Origin: Amycolatopsis sp. GM8
GTDB taxonomy: Bacteria; Actinomycetota; Actinomycetes; Mycobacteriales; Pseudonocardiaceae
Reading direction: 5' to 3'
Length of the DNA: 64,000 nucleotides
Assembly: GCF_021653975.1 (NCBI RefSeq)
Contig: NZ_JAJKFK010000003.1
Span: forward strand, 248,001-312,000
Made by a program: the position numbers and the translations under genes
Notes under the pieces: generated by a model
Seen by the model: only the letters and a program-made list of their open reading frames with translations
The model's database searches: none
What the model was told of the DNA's origin: nothing
Shown here: positions 1 through 8,035 of the stretch, piece by piece
Numbering within the stretch: position 1 is the first letter of the stretch
How the letters are laid out: every line of letters begins with the position of its first letter

Positions 1-171
1 AGCACCCGCGACGTCATCGGCCAGGCCAAGGGCATCCTGATGAACCGGCAGGCCATCACCGCCGACGAGGCGTTCGACCTGCTGCGCCGCACCTCGCAGG
101 CGCTCAACCTGAAACTGGTCGACATCGCCCGCACGATCGCCGTCCGGCACGGCGAGCTGGATCCCCCGTGA
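1..171 (+). CDS. ANTAR-domain protein, C-terminal fragment
   Basis: The window opens inside a gene; 56 residues are visible in frame 1 before the TGA at 169-171. The segment GQAKGILMNRQAITADEAF followed by a helical LLRRTSQALNLKLVDIA stretch is the classic ANTAR fold: an invariant Ala-Lys-Gly-Ile-Leu-Met helix, the DEAF turn, and a final helix ending in a short tail. ANTAR domains bind paired RNA hairpins and act as transcription antiterminators. In actinobacteria they usually follow a GAF or PAS domain, which would lie upstream of the window. A second, complete GAF-ANTAR protein is encoded at 62704-63474. Confidence 0.85.
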   Translation, partial: STRDVIGQAKGILMNRQAITADEAFDLLRRTSQALNLKLVDIARTIAVRHGELDPP

Positions 172-172
172 G

Positions 173-808
173 CTAGCGTCGTTCGACGGTCGCGAACCAG
201 GCCGGTGCGCCGTTCTCGTCGTGGAATCGCGTCTGTACCCGCTCCGGTTCGATGGACACGACATCCCATCCCTCGCCGAACGCCGCCCTCAGCGCGGCCT
301 GCGTGACGGGATGCGGGCCGGTGTCCGGACCTTGGTCGCTGAAGCACACCACGTACACGGTTCCGCCCTGCTTGATCACCGACGCCAGGCTCGCGGTGTA
401 GACGGGTTGCTCGTCGGCGTCGAAGGTGTGGAACAGCGCGCAGTCCAGGATCGTGTCGAACGTGCGCCCCAGACAGTCCAGGTGGAGCGCGTCGGCCACC
501 GCGAACTCGGCCTCGCTCCCGCGCTCGGCCGCCTTCTCGCGGGCCATCGCCACCGCCGTCCCGGCCACGTCGACGCCCAGCACGGGCAGGCCTAGCGACG
601 CGATGTGCAGCGTGTTCTCGCCGGTCCCGCAGCCCGCGTCGAGGACCGTTCCGGTGAGCCCGCCGGTCGACGCCAGGCGCACGACGGCCGGCTGGGGGCG
701 GCCGGTGTCCCAGGGCGCGGGTTCGTGCTGGTAGGACGCGTCCCAGGGCAACCCGGTCATCCGCTCGTGACTGGTCGGCCGCCGGCCGCCGAATGGATCC
801 TCACACAT
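173..808 (-). CDS. class I SAM-dependent methyltransferase
   Basis: A 211-residue Rossmann-type methyltransferase. Motif I is VLDAGCGTGENTLHIA, followed by the acidic end of strand 2 (GVDVAG), an AVADA motif and the ILDCALFHTF post-motif. I place the start at the ATG at 808 because GGGGAGGGG lies 6 nt upstream. An in-frame ATG at 829 would overlap the amidohydrolase stop as ATGA and add seven residues. It is the last gene of a leftward coupled operon with the amidohydrolase and CoA-transferase. The family is small-molecule or thiol methyltransferase-like; the substrate cannot be read from the sequence. Confidence 0.8.
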   Translation of the reverse strand: MCEDPFGGRRPTSHERMTGLPWDASYQHEPAPWDTGRPQPAVVRLASTGGLTGTVLDAGCGTGENTLHIASLGLPVLGVDVAGTAVAMAREKAAERGSEAEFAVADALHLDCLGRTFDTILDCALFHTFDADEQPVYTASLASVIKQGGTVYVVCFSDQGPDTGPHPVTQAALRAAFGEGWDVVSIEPERVQTRFHDENGAPAWFATVERR

Positions 809-825
809 GGTCGTCCCCTCCCCGG

Positions 826-2190
826 TCATCGTGGCACGCCGCCGATGAAGGTCGCACGCACCAGTTCCGCCGATGGCTTCCGCACCGCGGTGGCCAGTGG
901 CGCCCGCAGCAGGACCAGGTCGGCGATCGTGCCGAGGGCGACCCGTCTCGGCGGGCCGCCGGGATCGGTGGGGTCACTGAGATATCCCGCCAGTGCCCGG
1001 CCGACGTCGATCCGTTCCGCCGCGCCGACGGTGCGACCGGCGGGTGTCTCGCGATGCGCGGCCGCGTGCATGACGGCCCACGGGTCGAGCGGGCCGTACG
1101 GGGCGTCGCTCGAGGCTGTGCAACGGATCCCGGCCGCGACGAGCGACCGCAGGCGGTACAGGTCGGGGTGCTCGGCGGCGGGGATGTCGCGCAGGTAGTC
1201 ATCGCCGCGATCGGCCAGGAAGCCGGGCTGGGTGACGATGCGCAGGCCCAGCTCCGCGATCCGGGACAGCAGTTCGGCGGGGACGAGGGCGGCGTGCTCG
1301 ATCCGGTCGCCGGCCCGGGTGCCGGTCTCGTCGAGGGCCGCGAGCAGCAGCGCGAGTGCCTCCCGGGTCACGCAATGCACTGCCACCGCCCGGTTTTCGC
1401 CGTGTGCGGCGCGGATCTTCGCGGTCAGCGCGTCGTACTCCGGCAGGTCCGAGTCGGCGAGGACGATCTTGTACGGGCCCGCCGCGGGGTGGCCGAGCGG
1501 TGCCCCGAGCAGCAGCACGCGCTGGGGCAGCGCATCACCGGTGAGGGCGGCGACCGCGGCCGGGTCGAGGTCGGGGGTGGCGTCGGTGACGGCGGTGATC
1601 CCGAGCCGCGCGAGCCGGGTCCCGGTCGCGGTGAGATCGGGTGGCCAGGCGGCGGGCAGATGCGCGCGCAGCCAGTCGTCCGCGCGCCACAACCGCCCGG
1701 TCGGTACGCCGTGCTCGTCACGTTCGATGCCCGGATGATCGCCCGCGGCGAGCCCGAGCGCCGTCGCGCCCGCTCCGTTGACCATCCACAACGCACCGCT
1801 GCGGTGCTGGATCCGGACCGGACGCGCGGGGTGCAGGCGATCGAGGATGCCGGCGTCGAGCGGCCCGGCCACCGACTCGTGGTAGCCGATCCCGCGGATC
1901 CAGCCGTGCTCGTCGGCGACCGCGGCCGCCAGCGCGGCACGCAGCCCCTCGGCGGTCCGGACCCGGGGCGGTCCACAAAGGACGGACCGGGCCCTGGCGG
2001 CGATCGCGTACAGGTGCAGGTGGTGGTCGCAGAGCCCGGGCAGCAGCGCCCCGCCCCCCGCGTCGAGCACCGGCTCACCGGGCCGCCGGTCGAGCGCAGG
2101 GGCGATCTCGGTGATGGTGCCGTCGCCGATCCGGACGTCGGCCCGGCGTTCGCCCTCGAGTTCGGCGTCGCGGATCAGCAGCCCGGTCAT
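826..2190 (-). CDS. amidohydrolase family protein (YtcJ-like, amidohydrolase 3)
   Basis: 454 residues in the metal-dependent amidohydrolase superfamily. The N-terminal beta-sandwich (LLIRDAELEGERRADVRIGD) leads to the metal motif GLCDHHLHLY. There are downstream His residues in VAVHCVT and RIEHAAL, a late Asp in CTASSDAPYGPLDP, and a C-terminal beta-sandwich return (ALGTIADLVLL). Members hydrolyse C-N bonds in exocyclic amides, N-acyl amino acids or cyclic ureas. The start codon overlaps the CoA-transferase stop as ATGA, so translation is coupled. The pairing with a CoA-transferase suggests hydrolysis of an amide followed by CoA activation of the released acid, but that is inference. Confidence 0.82.
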   Translation of the reverse strand: MTGLLIRDAELEGERRADVRIGDGTITEIAPALDRRPGEPVLDAGGGALLPGLCDHHLHLYAIAARARSVLCGPPRVRTAEGLRAALAAAVADEHGWIRGIGYHESVAGPLDAGILDRLHPARPVRIQHRSGALWMVNGAGATALGLAAGDHPGIERDEHGVPTGRLWRADDWLRAHLPAAWPPDLTATGTRLARLGITAVTDATPDLDPAAVAALTGDALPQRVLLLGAPLGHPAAGPYKIVLADSDLPEYDALTAKIRAAHGENRAVAVHCVTREALALLLAALDETGTRAGDRIEHAALVPAELLSRIAELGLRIVTQPGFLADRGDDYLRDIPAAEHPDLYRLRSLVAAGIRCTASSDAPYGPLDPWAVMHAAAHRETPAGRTVGAAERIDVGRALAGYLSDPTDPGGPPRRVALGTIADLVLLRAPLATAVRKPSAELVRATFIGGVPR

Positions 2191-3350
2191 GAGATTCCCA
2201 GTTCCCGCAACACTTCCGCGGTGTGCGCGCCACTGGCGGGTGCCGTTCCGGCGACGGTGCGGCGGCGCGGAGCGGCCGGTGTTCCTTCGACGAGCGGAGA
2301 GCCGGGCAGCGCCGGGTCCAAAGTGGACGCGACGACGTCGGCCATGGCCACGTCGTACAACACACCCTGGCCGTCGTCCGGGGCGGTCCGGGCCAGTTCC
2401 GTCGCGACCAGCCCGGTGAGCGGGTCCGCGATCGCGTCGCCACAGAAGTACGGTGTGCCGTCCTCGCCGCGCGCGACCAGACCGTTCGCGGCGGCGACGT
2501 CGTCGCCGAAGCCGACGCGGTCCGACTTCCGCCCGTACGCGGTGATCGACACCCAGATCGTGCCCGCCTCAGCGGCGGCCAGGGCGTCGAGGCCGAACCT
2601 CGCCAGCGCACGCGGACGAGACGCTTCGATCACGATGTCCGCCGTCTCGACGAGCCGCGCCAGTGCGCGGCGTCCGGAGGCGGTCTCCGGGTCCAGCACG
2701 ACCGACCGGTGCCCGGCGTGCAGCAGCCGATAGAACTCGGGTTCGCCGCGGCGCGCGCCGTCCGGCCGTTGCGGCGTCTCGACCTTGACGACATTCGCGC
2801 CGAGGAGACCGAGCAGGTGCGCGCACAACGGGCCCGCCCACAGCGAGCTGAAATCCACCACCAGCAACCCCGCGACCGACCGCGTCCGGTCCGGCCGGGG
2901 CGAACACGGGCGCTCGGCCGGGACACGGATCGGCCCGGCGGCGAGCCCGAGCGGGGTCGCTGCCTCGACCAGCTCGTCCCCGGTGTGTTCGGCGACCCAG
3001 TGGGCGATCGCGGGCCACGGATCAGCGGGCAACTCCGCGCCGACCAGCGCGCCGAACAGCAGCGGATCGTCCGGCCGGGCACAGGACATGGCCGCCCAGC
3101 CGTCGGCCGCCGGCAGGATCCGGCAGCTGCCGCCCACCGAAACCGCCCCGCGACGGTGGTGCCCGGTGAAGGCCGCCCGTTCGGACAGCAGCAGCGCGCC
3201 GTCGACGGGCAGCGAGCACCGCGCGGCGACCTCCCGGGCGAACGTCGCCGCCCGCCCCGGCGGGACCAACGGTGGTCCGGTCGCCGGCCCGGTCAGCGCC
3301 ACGACGCCACTGCGCACCCAGTCCGCGACCGGATCGGGTTCGGCCGACAT
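2187..3350 (-). CDS. CaiB/BaiF family (class III) CoA-transferase
   Basis: 387 residues. The core matches class III CoA-transferases: VVDFSSLWAGPLCAHLLGLLG, then VVKVETPQRPDG, the DIVIEASRPRAL motif, VSITAYG and GDAIADPLTGL. The first ~130 residues are an unusual extension carrying FTGHHRRGAVS and SVGGSCRILP, reminiscent of the small-domain half of long or duplicated members. I chose the ATG at 3350; upstream in-frame codons run into the divergent methyltransferase gene at 3433. It is the first gene of a three-gene coupled operon. The reaction would be CoA transfer between acyl-CoA and a free carboxylate; the substrate is unknown. Confidence 0.82.
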   Translation of the reverse strand: MSAEPDPVADWVRSGVVALTGPATGPPLVPPGRAATFAREVAARCSLPVDGALLLSERAAFTGHHRRGAVSVGGSCRILPAADGWAAMSCARPDDPLLFGALVGAELPADPWPAIAHWVAEHTGDELVEAATPLGLAAGPIRVPAERPCSPRPDRTRSVAGLLVVDFSSLWAGPLCAHLLGLLGANVVKVETPQRPDGARRGEPEFYRLLHAGHRSVVLDPETASGRRALARLVETADIVIEASRPRALARFGLDALAAAEAGTIWVSITAYGRKSDRVGFGDDVAAANGLVARGEDGTPYFCGDAIADPLTGLVATELARTAPDDGQGVLYDVAMADVVASTLDPALPGSPLVEGTPAAPRRRTVAGTAPASGAHTAEVLRELGIS

Positions 3351-3432
3351 GTCCTGGGATGTTACGGGGTTGCCGGCGATCGTGAACGGCGTGTGAACGC
3401 ACCCGTTCCGGTGCGCTGGTAAGACCGGCGCC

Positions 3433-4050
3433 ATGAAACTCAACGCATTCGAGCGGGCCGCGATGAACAACCCCATCCGGGCCGCGCACCAGCATCACCG
3501 CGAGGCATCCTGGTTCCGGCGGCTGGCCGGCGGCACGCTGTCCGGGCAGCACGTGCTCGAAGTCGGGTGTGGCCGCGGGGTCGGGGTCGAGGTGCTGCTG
3601 GACCGGCTCGACGCCGGCCAGGTCACGGCGTTCGACCTGGACTCGTCGATGGTCGAGCTGGCCCAGCGGCGCCTGCACAGCCGCCCGGACGGGGCGGTGT
3701 CGCTGTCGGTCGGCGACGTGTGCGAGATCGAGCAGCCGGACGCCACCTTCGACACGGTCGTCGACTTCGGGATCATCCACCACGCGCCGGACTGGCAGAC
3801 CGGGGTCGCCGAGATCGCGCGTACCCTGCGGCCGGGCGGGCTGCTGCTGTTCGAAGAGGTGCCCCGCTGGATGCTGGACACCTGGGCGATGCGCACGCTC
3901 ACCGTGCATCCGCGGGAAAACCGCTTCGAGGCGGCCGAATTCGCGGAGGAACTGGCGCGGCACGGCCTGCACGGCACCGGCCGGCTGCAGCGGCGCGTCG
4001 GCGGGTTCCTGTTCGTCGGCGCGGCGCGCAAGACCGGTGCGGCGAAATAG
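3433..4050 (+). CDS. class I SAM-dependent methyltransferase
   Basis: 205 residues. Motif I is VLEVGCGRGVGVEVLL, with an acidic strand-2 end in TAFDLDSSMVELA, motif II in FDTVVDFGIIHHAPDW and LRPGGLLLFEEVP as post-II. This resembles the Methyltransf_11/25 group acting on small molecules. It is divergent from the CoA-transferase (82-bp gap) and lies 95 bp upstream of the ACAD-like gene, so it may belong to the following biosynthetic cassette or stand alone. A palindrome at 4090-4107 lies in the gap, which suggests a separate promoter for the cassette. Confidence 0.82.
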   Translation: MKLNAFERAAMNNPIRAAHQHHREASWFRRLAGGTLSGQHVLEVGCGRGVGVEVLLDRLDAGQVTAFDLDSSMVELAQRRLHSRPDGAVSLSVGDVCEIEQPDATFDTVVDFGIIHHAPDWQTGVAEIARTLRPGGLLLFEEVPRWMLDTWAMRTLTVHPRENRFEAAEFAEELARHGLHGTGRLQRRVGGFLFVGAARKTGAAK

Positions 4051-4089
4051 CCGGAGAGTATCGCCATATTCGTTTCTCCGATCGCGACC

Positions 4090-4107
4090 GGGCACCCGCG
4101 GGTGCCC
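4090..4107. promoter_or_regulatory. 18-bp perfect palindrome upstream of the biosynthetic cassette
   Basis: GGGCACCCGCGGGTGCCC is perfectly self-complementary and sits 38 bp before the GTG of the ACAD-like gene. TAGCGT, a TANNNT-type -10 candidate, follows at 4111-4116. It may be an operator placed across the promoter, or a terminator of the methyltransferase gene, although no T-run follows. Confidence 0.35.
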
Positions 4108-4145
4108 GCCTAGCGTCAACGGCGACCGGGCGATCGGGAGGGGAT

Positions 4146-5267
4146 GTGACGCGCTTTCTGCACCGCGAACGGCAGACCCTCGACGAACTGCTGCCCGGCC
4201 TGGACGAACGACTGGCCGGCCTCCCACTGTCCACACTGGAAGGGCGGGAGAGCCCCGGGCCGGAACTGTTCCGCGAACACGGCGGGCCGGGGCTGCTCGT
4301 GCCGCGAGAGCATGCCGGGCTCGGGGTGGACCCGCTGCGGGCGGTGCGGGTGCAGCGGGCGATCGGCGCTCGGTCGCCGTCACTGGCCGTGGCCACCACG
4401 ATGCACCACTTCTCCATCGCCAGCCTCGTCGAGACGAGCGAGCACAGCGCCGGGTTCGAGTGGATGCTGCTGGAGGCCATCGCGCGCAGCGGGCTGCTGG
4501 TGGCGTCCGGGTTCGCCGAAGGCCGCACGGGGCAGGCGATCCTGGCCCCGACGATGCGCGCGCAGGAGCGCGACGGCCGGATCGTCCTCAATGGATCGAA
4601 ACGGCCGTGCAGCCTGGCCCGGTCGATGGATCTGCTCACCGCGTCGGTCGCGCTGGCCGATGGCCGGCTGGCCATCGCGCTCATCCCCAAGGACACGCCC
4701 GGACTGACGGTCAAGCCGTTCTGGGACAGTTTCGTGCTCGCCGGCGCGCAGAGCGACGAGGTGGTGCTCGACGACGTCGAGGTACCGCCGGACCTCGTGG
4801 TCCGCACCGAAGCCACCGCCGCGCGGCCGCTCGATGACCTGCAGACCACCGGGTTTCTCTGGTTCGAGCTGTTGATGTCGGCGGCCTATCTGGGGGCGGC
4901 GAGCGCGCTGGTGGAACGGGTGCTCGCCACGCCGAAGGCCGACGCGAGCGTGCGCGCCGGGGTGCTCGTCGAGGTCGAGGGCGCGATGGCCGCGGTCGAG
5001 GGCGTGGCCCGCGGGATGTCGGCCGAGCTGCGGGGTGAGGCGGCGTTCGCGCAGGCGCTGGTGTGCCGCTACGCGACCCAGGACGCGATCGGCCGCGCCG
5101 CCGGCCGCTGCGTCGAAGCGCTGGGTGGCATGGCGTACCTCGGTTCCGGCGACGTGGCCTACCTCGCGTCGGCCGCCGCGGCGCTGGCCTTCCATCCGCC
5201 GGCCCGGGCGCCGATGGCTCAGCCACTGTGCGACTACTACAGCGGAAGCCCACTGCGCGTGTCCTGA
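4146..5267 (+). CDS. acyl-CoA dehydrogenase-like flavoprotein
   Basis: 373 residues from GTG 4146, preceded by GGGAGGGG. The N-terminal helical domain, a mid beta-domain (GSKRPCSLARSMDLLTASVAL) and a C-terminal four-helix domain (AYLGAASALVERVL, then VEALGGMAYLGS) follow the ACAD plan. The C-terminus is divergent: the usual glutamate base and GTsEI-type ending are absent and the protein ends in a Pro-rich tail with PLCDYYSG. It may therefore catalyse an atypical FAD-dependent desaturation, oxidation or hydroxylation. It is the first of five closely spaced genes (25-bp gap, then ATGA overlaps) with a reductase, aminotransferase, SRPBCC protein and ligase. Confidence 0.78.
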   Translation: MTRFLHRERQTLDELLPGLDERLAGLPLSTLEGRESPGPELFREHGGPGLLVPREHAGLGVDPLRAVRVQRAIGARSPSLAVATTMHHFSIASLVETSEHSAGFEWMLLEAIARSGLLVASGFAEGRTGQAILAPTMRAQERDGRIVLNGSKRPCSLARSMDLLTASVALADGRLAIALIPKDTPGLTVKPFWDSFVLAGAQSDEVVLDDVEVPPDLVVRTEATAARPLDDLQTTGFLWFELLMSAAYLGAASALVERVLATPKADASVRAGVLVEVEGAMAAVEGVARGMSAELRGEAAFAQALVCRYATQDAIGRAAGRCVEALGGMAYLGSGDVAYLASAAAALAFHPPARAPMAQPLCDYYSGSPLRVS

Positions 5268-5292
5268 TCCCCCAGCACTTTCGAGGAGACCT

Positions 5293-6321
5293 GTGAAGCG
5301 CACGATCCTGCTGACCGGCGCCAGCGGTGTGGTCGGTGCCGCCCTGCTCCCCCGCCTGGCGCGGCACCGGGTCATCTGCCTGGTCCACCGGAACAAGCCC
5401 GAAGCGGCCGAGATCGTGCTGGGGGACCTGACGATCCCGGGCCTGGGATTGGACTCCTGCACGTACCGGAACCTGGCGCGCGAGGTCGACGTGGTCGTGC
5501 ACTGCGCGGCGACCACGGACTTCAGCGCCGGTGCCGACCCGACTCGGGAGCTCAACGTGACCGGCACGGCGCGCCTGCTCGAATTCGCCGCCGACGCGGG
5601 AGCGACGCTGCACTACGTCAGCAGCGCGTTCGTCGCCCGGAGCGAGGCGAGCCGCGCCGACATCGGGGACGGCACCGCCGATCCGCGGGACTACCTGGCG
5701 TCCAAACGCGCCGCCGAACAACTCGTCCGCGACAGCGGGATACCGGGCACGATCCTGCGGCCGTCGGTGGTGATCGGCGATTCCGCCACCGGCGCCATCG
5801 CGAAGTTCCAGGCCCTGTACCTGCTTGCCGCCGCGATCGTGCGAAAGACGTTGCCGCTGCTGCCTTTGCGGCCGGACGACCGGGTGGACCTGGTGCCGCA
5901 GGACGTGCTCGCCGACGCGGTCGCCGCGGTGGTGAAGCACGACGTGCGCGGGGCCGAACACTGGATCACCGCGGGGGAAGCAGCGCTGACCGCCGGCCGG
6001 GTGGTCGAGCTGATCGTGGCGGCGGGCGACCGCGCCGGGCTCGACGTGCGCGCGCCGCGGCTGGTGGACCCGGAGATGGTCGACCGGCTCGTCCGGCCCG
6101 CGTTCCTGGAGCATCTGCCGCCGGTGACGCGCCGCCGGTTCGAGGACATGCTCGCGATGACCGCGCTGGTCGCCGGTGCCACGGCGTTTCCGGCGACGCT
6201 GGCGGAGATCCCGGGCTGCCGGCCCATCGAGACGCCCGTGCTGGCGTGCGCGTTCGACCGGTCGATCGGCCATCTGATCGGTGCGATGGGCTGGGGCCGG
6301 TCCGGGGAGAGCGCCGCATGA
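5293..6321 (+). CDS. thioester-reductase/NAD-epimerase-type SDR
   Basis: 342 residues from GTG 5293, with GAGGAG just upstream. The N-terminal Rossmann motif is TGASGVVGAALLPRLA (residues 8-23), followed by VVHCAATTDF, YVSSAFV and the catalytic YLASK (Y134, K138). The extended-SDR layout with RPSVVIGDSATGAI resembles the NAD_binding_4/male-sterility group that reduces acyl thioesters to aldehydes or alcohols. Next to an adenylating ligase and a class III aminotransferase, reductive release to an aldehyde is plausible; a sugar- or steroid-type dehydrogenase cannot be excluded. Its stop overlaps the next start as ATGA. Confidence 0.75.
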   Translation: MKRTILLTGASGVVGAALLPRLARHRVICLVHRNKPEAAEIVLGDLTIPGLGLDSCTYRNLAREVDVVVHCAATTDFSAGADPTRELNVTGTARLLEFAADAGATLHYVSSAFVARSEASRADIGDGTADPRDYLASKRAAEQLVRDSGIPGTILRPSVVIGDSATGAIAKFQALYLLAAAIVRKTLPLLPLRPDDRVDLVPQDVLADAVAAVVKHDVRGAEHWITAGEAALTAGRVVELIVAAGDRAGLDVRAPRLVDPEMVDRLVRPAFLEHLPPVTRRRFEDMLAMTALVAGATAFPATLAEIPGCRPIETPVLACAFDRSIGHLIGAMGWGRSGESAA

Positions 6322-7562
6322 CGCTCGATCAGCGCCACGTTCCGGACGTCTACCGCCGGCACCTGAGCGTCGGCCGGGTGCGCCTGGCGACGGTGACCGG
6401 TGGCGCGATGGAGGTCCGCTCGGCCGGGAGCCGCGTGTACGACGCGGACGGCGTGGAGTACCTGGACTGCGGCGGCTACGGGGTTTTCCTTGTGGGGCAC
6501 TGCCATCCCCGCGTCGTCGACGCGGTGGTGGCGCAGATCCGCACCCACCCGCTGGCCACGCGGCTGCTGCTGGAACCGGCCGCGGCCACCGCCGCCGAGG
6601 CGCTCGTCTCGGTCGCCCCGGCGGGGCTGCCGCGGGTGCATTTCGTGAATTCCGGCGCGGAGGCGACCGAGACCGCGATCAAACTCGCCCGCGCGCACGG
6701 GAAAACCCGGTTGGTGTCGATGGTGAACGGGTTCCACGGGAAGACCGCGGGTGCGCTGAGCCTGACCGCGAACGGCCTCTACCAGGATCCGTTCCGGCCG
6801 CTGCTCCCGGACGTGTGCCACGTGCCCTACGGCGACGCGGCCGCCCTCGGCGCGGTGCTGGCCGCTGCGCCGGGCCGGGCGTGCGTTTTCGTGGAACCCG
6901 TGCAGGGCGAGGGCGGCGTCGTGTTCCCGCCGCCGGGGTACCTCCGGGAAGTCGCCGGCTTGTGCCGCGCCCACGGTGCCCTGCTGGTGCTCGACGAGAT
7001 CCAGACCGGGCTCGGCCGCCTCGGTCATTGGTGGGGAGCCGAGCGCGACGGCGTGGCGCCGGACATGCTGCTGGCCGGCAAGAACCTCAGCGGCGGCGTG
7101 ATTCCCGTTGCGGCCGTGCTGGCCACCGACGAGGTTTACGCGCCGTTCAACAAGGATCCGTTCCTGCACAGCTCGACGTTCGCGGCCGCGCCGGTGGCGA
7201 TGGCCGCGGCGGCGGCCACCGTCGCGACCATCCGGGACGAAGGTCTGGTGGAGCGCGCCGCGCGCCTGGGCCGCCGTTTGCTGCCCGCGCTGGGCCGGAT
7301 ACTCGACGAGCACTGTCCACAATTGACGGTCGAAGTCCGCGGCGCCGGGCTGCTGATCGGGATCGAACTGGCCGACGAACACGTCGCCGGGGACTTCGTG
7401 CTCGAACTGATCAACCAGCGGGTGCTGGTCAACCACTCGCTCAACGCCCACCGCGTCATCCGGCTGACGCCACCGGCCGTGCTCACGGAGTCCGATGTGG
7501 ACCGGTTGCTGACGGCTTTCGCCACCACCGCCAGTGTCGTCGGGAAGGATCACCAGAGATGA
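6318..7562 (+). CDS. class III PLP-dependent aminotransferase
   Basis: 414 residues. The class III signatures are clear: VHFVNSGAEATETAIKLAR, the FHGKT loop, LLVLDEIQTGLGR for the PLP N1 aspartate, and the Schiff-base lysine in MLLAGKNLSGG (about K255). Enzymes of this group (acetylornithine, GABA, beta-alanine, 4-aminobutyrate-type) transfer amino groups to aldehydes or ketones. Coupling (ATGA on both sides) to a putative thioester reductase suggests amination of an aldehyde product, though ornithine-type substrates are possible. Confidence 0.85.
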   Translation: MTLDQRHVPDVYRRHLSVGRVRLATVTGGAMEVRSAGSRVYDADGVEYLDCGGYGVFLVGHCHPRVVDAVVAQIRTHPLATRLLLEPAAATAAEALVSVAPAGLPRVHFVNSGAEATETAIKLARAHGKTRLVSMVNGFHGKTAGALSLTANGLYQDPFRPLLPDVCHVPYGDAAALGAVLAAAPGRACVFVEPVQGEGGVVFPPPGYLREVAGLCRAHGALLVLDEIQTGLGRLGHWWGAERDGVAPDMLLAGKNLSGGVIPVAAVLATDEVYAPFNKDPFLHSSTFAAAPVAMAAAAATVATIRDEGLVERAARLGRRLLPALGRILDEHCPQLTVEVRGAGLLIGIELADEHVAGDFVLELINQRVLVNHSLNAHRVIRLTPPAVLTESDVDRLLTAFATTASVVGKDHQR

Positions 7563-8035
7563 GAAGCGTCCGGCTGGAAGCCCTTGTCCCACAAGGGAAC
7601 GCGGCCGTCCTGTTCGAACGGATCAGTGATTTCCCCCGCTACGCCGACTACACCGACGCGGTCCGCGAGGTGAGCATCGACCGCACCGACGGGGATCTGG
7701 TGACCTCCACCTGGTCGGTGAACTTCCGCAACGGCATCCTCCGCTGGCGCGAGCGCGACCAGATCGACGCGGACGCGCTGCACATCGTGTTCGAGCAGAT
7801 CGACGGTGACTTCGAGCGGTTCGACGGGAGCTGGCGGGTCACGCAGACCGGCGAGGACGCCACGGTGGTCTTCGTCGCCGAGTTCGATCTCGGCATGCCC
7901 AGCCTCGCCGCCATCATCGACCCGATCGCCGAACGAGCGCTGCGGGAGCACACGCAAGCCGTCCTGCGCGGCCTGCTCGGCGAGCACATCATCTTCCCCG
8001 GCCCCGATCGGCAACCACAGGAGATCCCCTCATGA
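7559..8035 (+). CDS. SRPBCC (COQ10/polyketide-cyclase-like) protein
   Basis: 158 residues with the START/SRPBCC outline: an N-terminal strand, the FERISDFPRYADYTDAVREV helix-loop, a curved sheet (WSVNFRNGILRWRERDQI) and a long C-terminal helix (IAERALREHTQAVLRGLLGEHI). Such folds bind hydrophobic ligands and in secondary metabolism act as aromatase/cyclases or ligand carriers. It overlaps both neighbours by ATGA, so it is made together with the aminotransferase and the ligase. It may fold or cyclise the pathway intermediate; no catalytic residue can be assigned with confidence. Confidence 0.75.
   Translation: MRSVRLEALVPQGNAAVLFERISDFPRYADYTDAVREVSIDRTDGDLVTSTWSVNFRNGILRWRERDQIDADALHIVFEQIDGDFERFDGSWRVTQTGEDATVVFVAEFDLGMPSLAAIIDPIAERALREHTQAVLRGLLGEHIIFPGPDRQPQEIPS

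Noticed and set aside
1971-1983. GTCCACAAAGGAC copies as DnaA boxes of a replication origin
   Set aside because: Copies are dispersed over the window, mostly within genes, and match the actinobacterial DnaA box only in part; no dnaA or dnaN gene is present.
793-2733. A 646-codon plus-strand frame across the amidohydrolase and CoA-transferase genes
   Set aside because: Antisense to two well-recognised families; no motif and biased composition.
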